DNA of 6,794 nt from Actinomycetes bacterium (GTDB lineage Bacteria > Actinomycetota > Acidimicrobiia > Acidimicrobiales > RAAP-2). This document shows, piece by piece, positions 1 through 5,232 of the stretch. Both the position numbers and the translations under genes were made by a program. How positions within the stretch are numbered: position 1 is the stretch's first letter; every line of letters begins with the position of its first letter. The DNA lies in assembly GCA_021807965.1 (NCBI GenBank), contig JAKBCI010000096.1, positions 1-6,794 of the forward strand, written 5' to 3'. The notes below the pieces were generated by a model that was given only the letters and a program-made list of their open reading frames with translations, searched no databases and was not told the DNA's origin.

Positions 1-667
1 CGTAGAAGACGTGGCGATCGTCCCAGGGCACCGGCACCCCCCAAGTGATCGACGTGCGGGTGATGGAGATGTCGCGCAAACCACCCTTGATGAAGGCGTA
101 GGCCTCGTTGCGCTTCGTCTCGGGCGTCACGAAGTCCGGGTGGCTGTCGTAAAACTCAAGAAGGCGATCCTCAAAAGCCGACAGGCGAAAGAACCAGTTC
201 TCCTCTTCCATCTCGGTCAAGGGACGGCCGTGAACCGGGCACTTGCCGTCGTCGCTCGCCTCGAGCGTGTAGTAGTCCTCGCAACTCACGCAGTAGAGGC
301 CCTGGTAGACGTCCTTATAGATGAATCCGCGATCGTAGATGGCCCCGAGAAATCGTTGCACGCTCTCGTAGTGGCGCTCCTCGGTCGTACGGATGAAGTC
401 GTCGTACCCGACGTCGAGGGCGTCCCAGGCGCTGCGAAAACGCTGGGAGGTCTGGTCGGTCCACGCCTGGGGCGTCACGCCGTGGTTGGCTGCCGCCTCG
501 GCCACCTTCTGGCCGTGCTCGTCGGTGCCGGTGAGAAAGAGGGTCTCGTCTCCGCGCAGCCGGTGCCACCGAGCCAGGGCATCGGCGTTGATCGTCGTGT
601 AGGCGTGACCGACGTGGGGTGCGTCGTTCACGTAGTAAATGGGGGTGGTGATGTAGAAGCGACCCAT
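1..667 (-). CDS. metG: Methionyl-tRNA synthetase, N-terminal 222 residues (3' end runs off the window)
   Basis: Charges tRNA-Met with methionine in the cytoplasm; a class I aminoacyl-tRNA synthetase. The visible part covers the Rossmann catalytic half and the connective insertion. Seen: the class I HIGH signature as HVGH at residues 18-21, the family block TGTDEHGQ at 46-53, a zinc-knuckle-like pattern with C126, C129, C143 and H146 (CVSC then CPVH), the EEENWFFRL block ending the insertion (about 153-162), and DISITRTSITWGVPVPW near 199-214. The KMSKS loop and anticodon-binding domain lie beyond position 1, so completeness cannot be judged. The ATG at 665-667 puts the usual MxxFYITTPIYYVN start exactly at the N-terminus. 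It lies 17 nt downstream of the rsmI stop and is probably cotranscribed with rsmI; only a weak GGAC precedes the ATG. Identification is firm. Confidence 0.97.
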   Translation of the reverse strand, partial: MGRFYITTPIYYVNDAPHVGHAYTTINADALARWHRLRGDETLFLTGTDEHGQKVAEAAANHGVTPQAWTDQTSQRFRSAWDALDVGYDDFIRTTEERHYESVQRFLGAIYDRGFIYKDVYQGLYCVSCEDYYTLEASDDGKCPVHGRPLTEMEEENWFFRLSAFEDRLLEFYDSHPDFVTPETKRNEAYAFIKGGLRDISITRTSITWGVPVPWDDRHVFY

Positions 668-684
668 CGGTCCAGCGTAACGAG

Positions 685-1539
685 TCACGTAGGGCGCTCG
701 GATCGAATCGCCAGGGCCGCGTCGTAGGCGACCCGGCGGGCAACGCCCAGGCCGTCGGCGACCGCGTTCACGGCGTCGCGAACCGTCGCCCCCGCGCCGA
801 GCTGCTCGATCAGCGATGCGCGCACGTCCTCGTCGCTCACGTCCACGGCCGCGGCACCCTCGAGGACCACCACCACTTCGCCTCGCACCTCGCCCGCGGT
901 CCAGTGGGCCGCGACCTCGCGCAACGTACCGCGCACCACTTCTTCGTGCACCTTGGTGAGCTCGCGGCCAACGGCGACGCGCCGGTCGGCAAACCTCGCC
1001 GCTAACTCGGCCAGGGTCGTCACCAGTCGCCGTGGCGACTCGTAGAACACGATGGTCCGACGCTCGCGAGACCATTCGTCGAAGCGACGATCTCGTTCCC
1101 CGGCTCGGCGCGGCACGAATCCCTCCATCACGAACCGCTCCATGTCGAGACCGCTGATCGACAGGGCGGCCACCACCGCACTCGGGCCGGGAGTCGTGGA
1201 CACGACGAGGCCCGCCGCGGCCACTGCGGCCACCACGCGTCGGCCGGGATCGCTCACGCCCGGGGTGCCCGCATCGCTGACCAGAGCCGCCAGCGCACCG
1301 CCGGCGACCAGACGCACGACGTCAGCGCTGACGGCGACCTCGTTGTGCTCGCGCAACGATCGCAGGCGTCCCCGAGGCGCGAGGCCGCAGGCGCTGAAGA
1401 GGATCCGCGTACGCCGGGTGTCTTCGCAGTACACGACGTCGGCTCGATCCAGGACCTCGCGGGCGCGCGGGCTGAGATCGCCGAGGTTCCCTATCGGCGT
1501 CGCCACCACGATCAGCTGTCCGCCGACCGGATCGTCCAT
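685..1539 (-). CDS. rsmI: 16S rRNA (cytidine-1402 2'-O) methyltransferase RsmI
   Basis: SAM-dependent tetrapyrrole-methylase-fold enzyme that 2'-O-methylates C1402 in the decoding centre of 16S rRNA. At 284 residues it is of normal family length. Seen in order: VVATPIGNLGDLSPRA at about 11-26 (N-terminal SAM/substrate loop), YCEDTRRT at 37-44, VSDAGTPGVSDPG at 87-99, TTPGPSAVVAALSISGL at 115-131, RFVMEGFVPRR at 135-145, FYESPRR at 165-171, and GRELTKVHEEVVRG at 191-204, with a helical C-terminal tail. The usual FYESPHR has Arg for His at 170. No in-frame start exists between the upstream TAG (1576-1578) and the ATG at 1537-1539, so that start is well fixed. It is followed after 17 nt by metG, an arrangement I recall in other actinobacteria, and is divergent from the bL37-like gene. 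Confidence 0.96.
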   Translation of the reverse strand: MDDPVGGQLIVVATPIGNLGDLSPRAREVLDRADVVYCEDTRRTRILFSACGLAPRGRLRSLREHNEVAVSADVVRLVAGGALAALVSDAGTPGVSDPGRRVVAAVAAAGLVVSTTPGPSAVVAALSISGLDMERFVMEGFVPRRAGERDRRFDEWSRERRTIVFYESPRRLVTTLAELAARFADRRVAVGRELTKVHEEVVRGTLREVAAHWTAGEVRGEVVVVLEGAAAVDVSDEDVRASLIEQLGAGATVRDAVNAVADGLGVARRVAYDAALAIRSERPT

Positions 1540-1545
1540 CTCGTA

Positions 1546-1550
1546 CCCCC
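1546..1550 (-). promoter_or_regulatory. Possible Shine-Dalgarno for rsmI
   Basis: Read on the minus strand this is GGGGG, ending 6 nt before the rsmI ATG. It could pair with a CCUCC anti-Shine-Dalgarno using one wobble. It is the only G-run next to this start, and no TANNNT hexamer sits at leaderless spacing here, so rsmI may initiate conventionally, unlike several other genes in the window. Weak evidence: a short G-run is easy to find by chance in GC-rich DNA. Confidence 0.35.
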
Positions 1551-1575
1551 GTGCTGGCGCGGGTTGCGCCCTGTA

Positions 1576-1581
1576 CTAAGA
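1576..1581 (+). promoter_or_regulatory. Candidate -10 element (TAAGAT) of a leaderless or near-leaderless bL37-like mRNA
   Basis: TAAGAT matches TANNNT and lies 8 nt before the ATG at 1591. Transcription starting 6-8 nt after the hexamer would give a 5' leader of only 0-2 nt. No Shine-Dalgarno precedes the ATG (tgtcatct). The same hexamer at the same 8-nt distance precedes the M1 aminopeptidase ATG at 5247. No convincing -35 is seen at 16-18 nt spacing. The overlapping TACTAA at 1574-1579 is an alternative register. Confidence 0.5.
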
Positions 1582-1590
1582 TTGTCATCT

Positions 1591-1674
1591 ATGTCGAAGC
1601 GGACCGTGAAGCGCAAGTTACGCGCGAAGAAGAAGGCCAACCACGGCAAGAAGCCGAACTGCGGTCGCGGTTAA
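1591..1674 (+). CDS. Very short basic protein resembling 50S ribosomal protein bL37 (27 aa)
   Basis: A 27-residue protein, 12 of them Lys or Arg, beginning MSKRTVKRK and carrying KKANHGKKPN at residues 14-23 followed by CGRG. Actinobacterial bL37, first noticed as an extra small protein in mycobacterial 50S ribosomes, is about 24 residues, starts MAKRGRKK and carries a nearly identical KANHGKRPN block (from memory). By that resemblance it should be a structural rRNA-binding peptide of the large subunit. The frame stays open upstream to about 1345, but that part is antisense to rsmI; the ATG at 1591, right after a TAAGAT hexamer, gives the family-length product. Its TAA interlocks with the stop of the convergent phosphodiesterase gene. 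The Cys near the C-terminus is not in the bL37 I remember. Other small basic ribosomal proteins such as bS22 fit less well. Confidence 0.8.
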   Translation: MSKRTVKRKLRAKKKANHGKKPNCGRG

Positions 1675-2522
1675 GTATCCGCTCGCCACGTGAGACCTCG
1701 GCGCGCGAGCGTCGCGGCCAGCACCGACGGTACGTCGCTCACCAGGCCGTCGACCCCGATGTCCAGTAGTCGCTCCATCTCGGCGCGCTCGTTAATGGTC
1801 CACGCGTGGACCGCCATCCCCCAGCGATGGGCGGTTTCGACGAAGCGTTCGTCGATGACGCGCACGGTGCCGAACGTGGCGGGAACCTGCAGGGCGACCG
1901 CGGGCGGAACTAACGGCGTTGGCTCGTGGAGCGTCGCGTAGAAGGCGGTCGTCTCGTCGGTCGCCGCCGACGTTGCCACGTCGGGCGCCGCGTCTCGAAA
2001 CGCGGCGAGGGCGTCGTCGATGAACGACGCCACGATCACGCTTGACGTGCACTCCAGACGGCGCAGCTCGTCCGCCAACAGCGCCTCGTACGGCTCGACG
2101 TCGGGTGCCGTCTGTTTGATGTCGAGGTTGAGCAAGACGCCGGGAAAGCTGACGACCACCTCTTCCAAGGTCGCCACCGCGAACCGTCGATCGCGCGGCG
2201 CCCGTCCGCGCCACGGGTAGTCGTGAGACGCCCGTCCGGGCGACGCGGTCTCACCCGGCGCGAACCAGTATGCGTTGTCGAGCTCTCGCAGCTCGGCGAG
2301 GGTCATCGACGCGATCGAACCGTGGCCGTTGCTCGTGCGGTCGACGGTGTCGTCGTGACAGACGACGAGTCGGCGGTCCCTCGTCGCGTGCACGTCGAGT
2401 TCTATGGCCGTGGCGCCAACCCGCAGCGCTTGCTCGATGGCGAAGAGCGTCGACGAGGGTCCCTCGAACGATCCACCCTGGTGAGCGAAGGCGATGACGC
2501 GACGCTCGAGCCAGACGCTCAC
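1671..2522 (-). CDS. Glycerophosphodiester phosphodiesterase (GDPD family)
   Basis: TIM-barrel metal-dependent phosphodiesterase that hydrolyses deacylated phospholipid headgroup diesters to sn-glycerol-3-phosphate plus an alcohol; 283 residues. Seen: AHQGG at 13-17 with catalytic His14, ELDVHAT at 41-47 (metal ligands Glu41, Asp43), HDDTVDRTSNG at 56-66 with catalytic His56, NLDIK at 132-136 (third metal ligand, Asp in place of the more usual Glu), HAWTIN at 239-244 and GVDGLVSDVP at 256-265. No signal peptide or membrane segment is visible, so it is probably cytoplasmic. The canonical HRG...PENT is HQGG...PSST here; I recall this from an actinobacterial subgroup, so the enzyme is probably active. 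A Pro/Arg-rich stretch (about 88-113) sits between early barrel strands. The GTG start (2520-2522) overlaps the preceding gene's TGA as GTGA, implying translational coupling. Substrate is not determinable. Confidence 0.93.
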   Translation of the reverse strand: MSVWLERRVIAFAHQGGSFEGPSSTLFAIEQALRVGATAIELDVHATRDRRLVVCHDDTVDRTSNGHGSIASMTLAELRELDNAYWFAPGETASPGRASHDYPWRGRAPRDRRFAVATLEEVVVSFPGVLLNLDIKQTAPDVEPYEALLADELRRLECTSSVIVASFIDDALAAFRDAAPDVATSAATDETTAFYATLHEPTPLVPPAVALQVPATFGTVRVIDERFVETAHRWGMAVHAWTINERAEMERLLDIGVDGLVSDVPSVLAATLARRGLTWRADT

Positions 2523-2845
2523 GCCGAGTTAGCCCGCAGCGCCGCGGTGCGCACCTCCACGCGGTGCTCCATGTAGAAGGCCAGACCCGGAACGAATCCC
2601 GCCAGCAGCATCAGCACCAGCAGGCCGAAGTGCAGGCGGGCCTTGAGCGTGAACTGGAAGCACATGACCAGGTAGATCGGGTACAGCACGACGCCGTGGC
2701 CAATGCCGACGATCGTCACCAGGATCTTGAGGTGCTCCCAGAGCGCGAGATCCACCGTATGCAGGATCAAGAAAATGACTAGCACGATCAGCGTCGAACC
2801 GGTGACGAACGACATCGTGCGATACCGCCGAAACGCCGCCTCCAC
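2519..2845 (-). CDS. DUF3817-family small integral membrane protein
   Basis: A 108-residue protein with three predicted membrane segments at about 11-30, 40-64 and 71-91 and a short basic/polar C-terminus. The pattern RYRTMSFVTGSTLIVLV near the N-terminus, IVGIGHGVVLYPIYLV in the second helix (His50 inside the membrane) and LLAGFVPGLAFYMEHRV at the end of the third resembles the DUF3817 family, common in actinobacteria and without an established function. The GTG start at 2843-2845 shares one base with the TAG stop of the upstream gene (TAGTG), and its TGA overlaps the phosphodiesterase GTG, so it is the middle of a coupled three-gene operon. An ATG at codon 11 is possible but would cut into the first helix. 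Family assignment is from remembered patterns and fairly confident; function unknown. Confidence 0.8.
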   Translation of the reverse strand: MEAAFRRYRTMSFVTGSTLIVLVIFLILHTVDLALWEHLKILVTIVGIGHGVVLYPIYLVMCFQFTLKARLHFGLLVLMLLAGFVPGLAFYMEHRVEVRTAALRANSA

Positions 2846-3216
2846 TAATGTCCCCAGAGCTTCTTCTTGGATCGTTCAGCCAATTCGGCGAGGTGATCGT
2901 TGTACGCGGCCAGGGCCGGATCCTCGTCCGCTTCGCGCTCGCGCGCGGCGCGCGCTTCGCTGCGCATCCGTTCTTCGTACTCGGCTCGCTCGCGCTCGTC
3001 ATCGTGCGTAACCCGATCAAGGTTCAACAGTGCGTACCAACCCAGCACGCCGAGCACGCCGAAGACTGGCCACTCGATTGAGTAGAGGAAACTGAGCGAA
3101 TTTCCTTGGACGGCTCGACCAACCTGCCACCACGCGGCGGAAGCCGACATCGCGAGCCACGCGATGAGGGCCAAGTGCAACAAGAGCGCCCTCACGCTGA
3201 ACCACTTCGACTTCAC
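2845..3216 (-). CDS. Two-helix membrane protein of unknown function, similar to mycobacterial LprD (Rv1343c)
   Basis: 123 residues. Two membrane segments at about 9-30 and 46-64 are joined by a short loop with WWQVGRA (29-35) and LYSIEWPVFG (44-53). A strongly charged, probably helical cytoplasmic tail (about 68-122) is rich in Arg/Glu and contains DPALAAYNDHLAEL at 99-112. The WWQ...R...(Q/E)WPxF pattern recalls Rv1343c/LprD, which as I remember lies beside a DUF3817-type gene, as here; related actinobacterial proteins often carry an LAAYN-x-x-LA tail. Unlike a lipoprotein it has no lipobox Cys near the N-terminus. First gene of the operon. The GTG at 3214-3216 follows TAGGAT by 6 nt, and an in-frame TAG at 3226-3228 limits any upstream start. 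The tail composition suggests a protein-contact segment; no function can be assigned. Confidence 0.78.
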   Translation of the reverse strand: MKSKWFSVRALLLHLALIAWLAMSASAAWWQVGRAVQGNSLSFLYSIEWPVFGVLGVLGWYALLNLDRVTHDDERERAEYEERMRSEARAAREREADEDPALAAYNDHLAELAERSKKKLWGH

Positions 3217-3222
3217 GAGGCC

Positions 3223-3228
3223 ATCCTA
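3223..3228 (-). promoter_or_regulatory. Candidate -10 (TAGGAT) of the membrane-protein/GDPD operon
   Basis: On the minus strand TAGGAT precedes the GTG start at 3216 by exactly 6 nt, the normal distance from a -10 to the transcription start, so the mRNA could begin at the start codon. The alternative reading is that AGGA inside it acts as a Shine-Dalgarno with 7-nt spacing; sequence alone does not separate these. The opposite arm of the inverted repeat holds the same hexamer. Confidence 0.45.
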
Positions 3229-3252
3229 ACGACCCACTTGCAGACACGGTCG

Positions 3253-3258
3253 TAGGAT
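3253..3258 (+). promoter_or_regulatory. Candidate -10 (TAGGAT) of ctaG
   Basis: TAGGAT lies 6 nt before the GTG at 3265 and 3 nt before the in-frame GTG at 3262. Symmetry with the divergent gene, where the distance is also 6 nt, favours 3265 as the start. The preceding bases GTCG match those before the TAAGAT at 5233. As on the other strand, AGGA could instead serve as a Shine-Dalgarno for 3265. Confidence 0.45.
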
Positions 3259-3264
3259 GGCGTG

Positions 3265-4098
3265 GTGCCATCCGTCGCGCCCTTCCACTGGCACGATGTC
3301 TGGAGGTTCCAACTCGACCCGATCGGCATCGCGCTCGTGGTGGCGGCGGGAGCCCTCTACGCGTGGGGCGTGAGGCGCACCACGGACTGGCCACGTTGGC
3401 GCCCCGTGTATTTTGCGTTGGGACTGGTCGTAGCGTTCCTCGCCACCGAGTCGGTGATCGGCGTGTACGACCGAACGTATTTCAGCGATCACATGATTCA
3501 GCACCTGCTACTGATCATGGTCGCCGCACCGTTGTTCGCGCTGGCCACACCGATGGATCTTGCCTACGCCGCCGGATCGACGCGACTACGCCGGATGCTC
3601 GACGGCCGGTTCGTTGCCTTGCTGACCCAACCCCTCGTCGCGTTCGCACTCTACTTCGTGTTCATCCCAGTTGCCCACTTGACCAGTCTCTACAACGAGA
3701 TGCTGCTGCACGACTGGATCCACGACGCCGAACACCTCGCATTTCTCGTCGTGGGATACCTCTTCTTTCGCGTCGCCTTTGGCCGTGAGCGTGGCCGAAC
3801 GATTCATCCCGGATTGCGCCTGGTCTACGTGATGGCCGGGTTTCCGGTCGACACCTTTACCGGTCTCGCCCTCGTGATGACGACGCACAATCCCTTTTCG
3901 GCCTACGCCCGGTTGGCGCCCGCGGGTTCGACCACGTCATCCATCATTGCGAACATTCACCTCGGCGGCGCGTACATGTGGATCGGGGGTGACGCGCTCA
4001 TGCTCGTCGCCTGCGTTCCGATCGCCGTCGCGTGGGTGCGCTGGGAGACCATTCGCACCGCCACGCTTGACGCGCAACTCGACGCCGAGGGACGCTAG
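3265..4098 (+). CDS. ctaG: Cytochrome c oxidase assembly protein, caa3-type CtaG
   Basis: Polytopic membrane protein of the caa3_CtaG family, needed in Bacillus for formation of active caa3 oxidase and thought to act in delivering copper to the oxidase; unrelated in sequence to the proteobacterial Cox11-type CtaG. 277 residues from the GTG at 3265. Hydrophobic segments at about 20-36, 47-65, 76-95, 117-137, 155-173, 182-204 and 238-259 give roughly seven helices. Histidines sit at conserved-looking membrane-edge positions: FSDHMIQHLLL (H76, H80), LYNEMLLHDWIHDAEHL (H149, H153, H157), H208 in MTTHNPF and H232 in NIHLGG; several are plausible metal ligands. Two GTG codons are in tandem; 3262 is the alternative start. 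No oxidase subunit gene is in the window. The stop codon lies in a hairpin loop. Family assignment is strong; the copper role is inferred from the family. Confidence 0.93.
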   Translation: MPSVAPFHWHDVWRFQLDPIGIALVVAAGALYAWGVRRTTDWPRWRPVYFALGLVVAFLATESVIGVYDRTYFSDHMIQHLLLIMVAAPLFALATPMDLAYAAGSTRLRRMLDGRFVALLTQPLVAFALYFVFIPVAHLTSLYNEMLLHDWIHDAEHLAFLVVGYLFFRVAFGRERGRTIHPGLRLVYVMAGFPVDTFTGLALVMTTHNPFSAYARLAPAGSTTSSIIANIHLGGAYMWIGGDALMLVACVPIAVAWVRWETIRTATLDAQLDAEGR

Positions 4099-4108
4099 CG
4101 GCGTCGAG
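4078..4108 (+). terminator. Hairpin across the ctaG stop codon, possible terminator
   Basis: A perfect 10-bp inverted repeat, CTCGACGCCG (4078-4087) and CGGCGTCGAG (4099-4108), with an 11-nt loop that contains the ctaG TAG at 4096-4098. It lies in the ctaG/kinase convergent junction, where a transcript end is expected for both. There is no U-tract after it on either strand (gcgagattt on the plus side), so it is not a classic intrinsic terminator; it may be a U-tract-less one, an mRNA 3'-end stabiliser, or a by-product of GC-rich coding sequence. Confidence 0.4.
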
Positions 4109-4169
4109 CGAGATTTCGATCCTCGTCGTGACCGCGGCGTGCGAAGTCCTCTCACCGGCGCTGGCCGCG

Positions 4170-5207
4170 TTACAGGAGTCCGACCCCAACCGCCAATGCC
4201 TCGAGGTCGCTCTCGGGTCGCGCACCGAGGTGCCTAATGATCTCGCCGGCGCACAGCGAGCCGAGTTCGGCGGCCTCGACGGGGTCAGCGCCGAGGGCGA
4301 GACCGTACAAGAAACCTGAGGCGAACAGGTCGCCCGCCCCGTTCTGATCGACGACGTCGTCGACCTCGCTCGCGGGAACGCCGACAACCCCACTCGAGGT
4401 CAACACGTCGGCGCCCAGCGGACCGCGCGTCACGACGGCGAGCACGCCCAGGTCGTCGAGCGCCCGAAAGGCGAGATCGAGTCGCGGCAACTGGAAGAGG
4501 GCGAGAATTTCGGACTCGTTGGCGAGGAGCACGTCCACGTCGTTCGTGACGAGTTCGAGAAAGTCTCGCCGATGTCGTTCGACGCAAAACATGTCGGACA
4601 GCGACAGCGCCACCATTGAGTCGTGTTGGTGCGCGAAGTCGACCACCGTTCGAATCGCCGCCTTGGCCGGCGGCAAGTCGTAGAGGTACCCCTCGACGTA
4701 CGTGATCTCGGAGCGCGAGATCAGCCGCTCGTTGATGTCAAGGACGCGCAGTTGGTTCGACGCCCCGAGGTACGTAGCCATGGTTCGCTGCGCGTCGGGC
4801 GTGATGAAGACGTGACAGCGTCCCGTCGCCCCCTCGTCGGGCGTCGCAATGGCGAGGTCGAGTTCGACGCCCATCGAGCGCAGGTCGTGGGCGAAGCGCT
4901 CACCGAACTCGTCATCGGCCACTTTGCCGATGTAGCCGCACGTCCCGCCGAGGGCCGCGATGCCGGCGATCGAGTTAGCCACCGAACCGCCCGACATCTC
5001 GATCGTGGGACCCATCGCGCGATAGAACACATCGAGCTGATCGGCCTCGATCAGCGTCATGGCAGCCTTCACCAGTCCAAGTTCGCGATACACCTCGTCT
5101 CGGTCTTGGGTGATGATGTCCAACAGCGCGTTGCCGATGCCGGTGACCGCCAGCCTCGTTGGTCCCGGTTTCACGCGCAGCGAGACGGGCGTTGGCGGAG
5201 TTGTCAC
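4170..5207 (-). CDS. PfkB-family kinase, adenosine-kinase-like
   Basis: Ribokinase-fold kinase transferring the ATP gamma-phosphate to a nucleoside or sugar hydroxyl; closest in pattern to bacterial adenosine kinases (purine salvage: adenosine to AMP). 345 residues. Seen: GIGNALLD at 23-30 (substrate-binding Asp30), ELGLVKAAMTLI at 42-53 as in adenosine kinases, SGGSVANSIAGIAALGG at 72-88, GKVADDEFG at 94-102, YVEGYL at 170-175, NESE at 230-233, TRGPLGA at 260-266, and DQNGAGD at 287-293 with catalytic base Asp293 and the GAGD anion hole. The usual DT(T/N)GAGD has Gln for Thr. The start is GTG 5205-5207, directly preceded by an in-frame TGA; GTG at 5172-5174 (codon 12) is an alternative just before the core. 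Divergent from the aminopeptidase, convergent with ctaG. Family is certain; substrate (adenosine versus another nucleoside or sugar) is inferred. Confidence 0.9.
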   Translation of the reverse strand: MTTPPTPVSLRVKPGPTRLAVTGIGNALLDIITQDRDEVYRELGLVKAAMTLIEADQLDVFYRAMGPTIEMSGGSVANSIAGIAALGGTCGYIGKVADDEFGERFAHDLRSMGVELDLAIATPDEGATGRCHVFITPDAQRTMATYLGASNQLRVLDINERLISRSEITYVEGYLYDLPPAKAAIRTVVDFAHQHDSMVALSLSDMFCVERHRRDFLELVTNDVDVLLANESEILALFQLPRLDLAFRALDDLGVLAVVTRGPLGADVLTSSGVVGVPASEVDDVVDQNGAGDLFASGFLYGLALGADPVEAAELGSLCAGEIIRHLGARPESDLEALAVGVGLL

Positions 5208-5213
5208 TCAGCG

Positions 5214-5219
5214 AGCGTA
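5214..5219 (-). promoter_or_regulatory. Candidate -10 (TACGCT) of the kinase gene
   Basis: On the minus strand TACGCT fits TANNNT and lies exactly 6 nt before the GTG at 5207, again allowing a leaderless transcript. The intervening bases CGCTGA hold no Shine-Dalgarno. The hexamer is weaker than the TAAGAT/TAGGAT elements elsewhere in the window, so this is tentative. Confidence 0.35.
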
Positions 5220-5232
5220 GAGGATTTCGTCG

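Larger units (their letters stand above)
3221..3260. repeat. Near-perfect inverted repeat spanning the divergent promoter region
   Basis: The left arm CCATCCTAACGACC (3221-3234) and right arm GGTCGTAGGATGG (3248-3260) are reverse complements except for one extra base in the left arm, separated by 13 nt. Each arm carries a -10-like TAGGAT pointing outward towards the adjacent gene, and ends in ACGACC on the inward side. It lies in the 48-nt gap between the membrane-protein operon and ctaG. It could be a symmetric divergent promoter, a dimeric regulator operator overlapping both promoters, or both. Confidence 0.75.

Noticed and set aside
11..727. A 238-codon plus-strand open frame antisense to metG and the end of rsmI
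   Set aside because: It lies over strongly recognised minus-strand genes, has no family motif or domain pattern, and is the kind of long antisense frame that GC-rich codon bias produces.
1556..1570. Inverted repeat GGCGC-GGGTT-GCGCC upstream of the bL37-like gene as a hairpin or operator
   Set aside because: Only a 5-bp stem that does not extend; such short GC palindromes are expected by chance at this composition.
1052..1579. A 175-codon plus-strand open frame antisense to rsmI
   Set aside because: Composition is Arg/Ser/Thr/Pro low-complexity typical of antisense to Ala/Gly/Val-rich coding; no motif, no start signal.
1345..1590. N-terminal extension of the bL37-like frame back to 1345
   Set aside because: The extension is entirely antisense to rsmI and its promoter gap, would exceed the family length about fourfold, and lacks family similarity; the ATG at 1591 is preferred.
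2930..2965. GC-alternating run in the LprD-like gene as a Z-DNA or repeat element
   Set aside because: It is explained by Arg/Ala/Glu codons (GCG, CGC) of the charged tail, with no exact repeat unit.
5201..5206. TTGTCA as a -35 box for the aminopeptidase
   Set aside because: It is 26 nt from the TAAGAT hexamer, well outside the usual 16-19 nt spacing, and lies at the kinase start codon.
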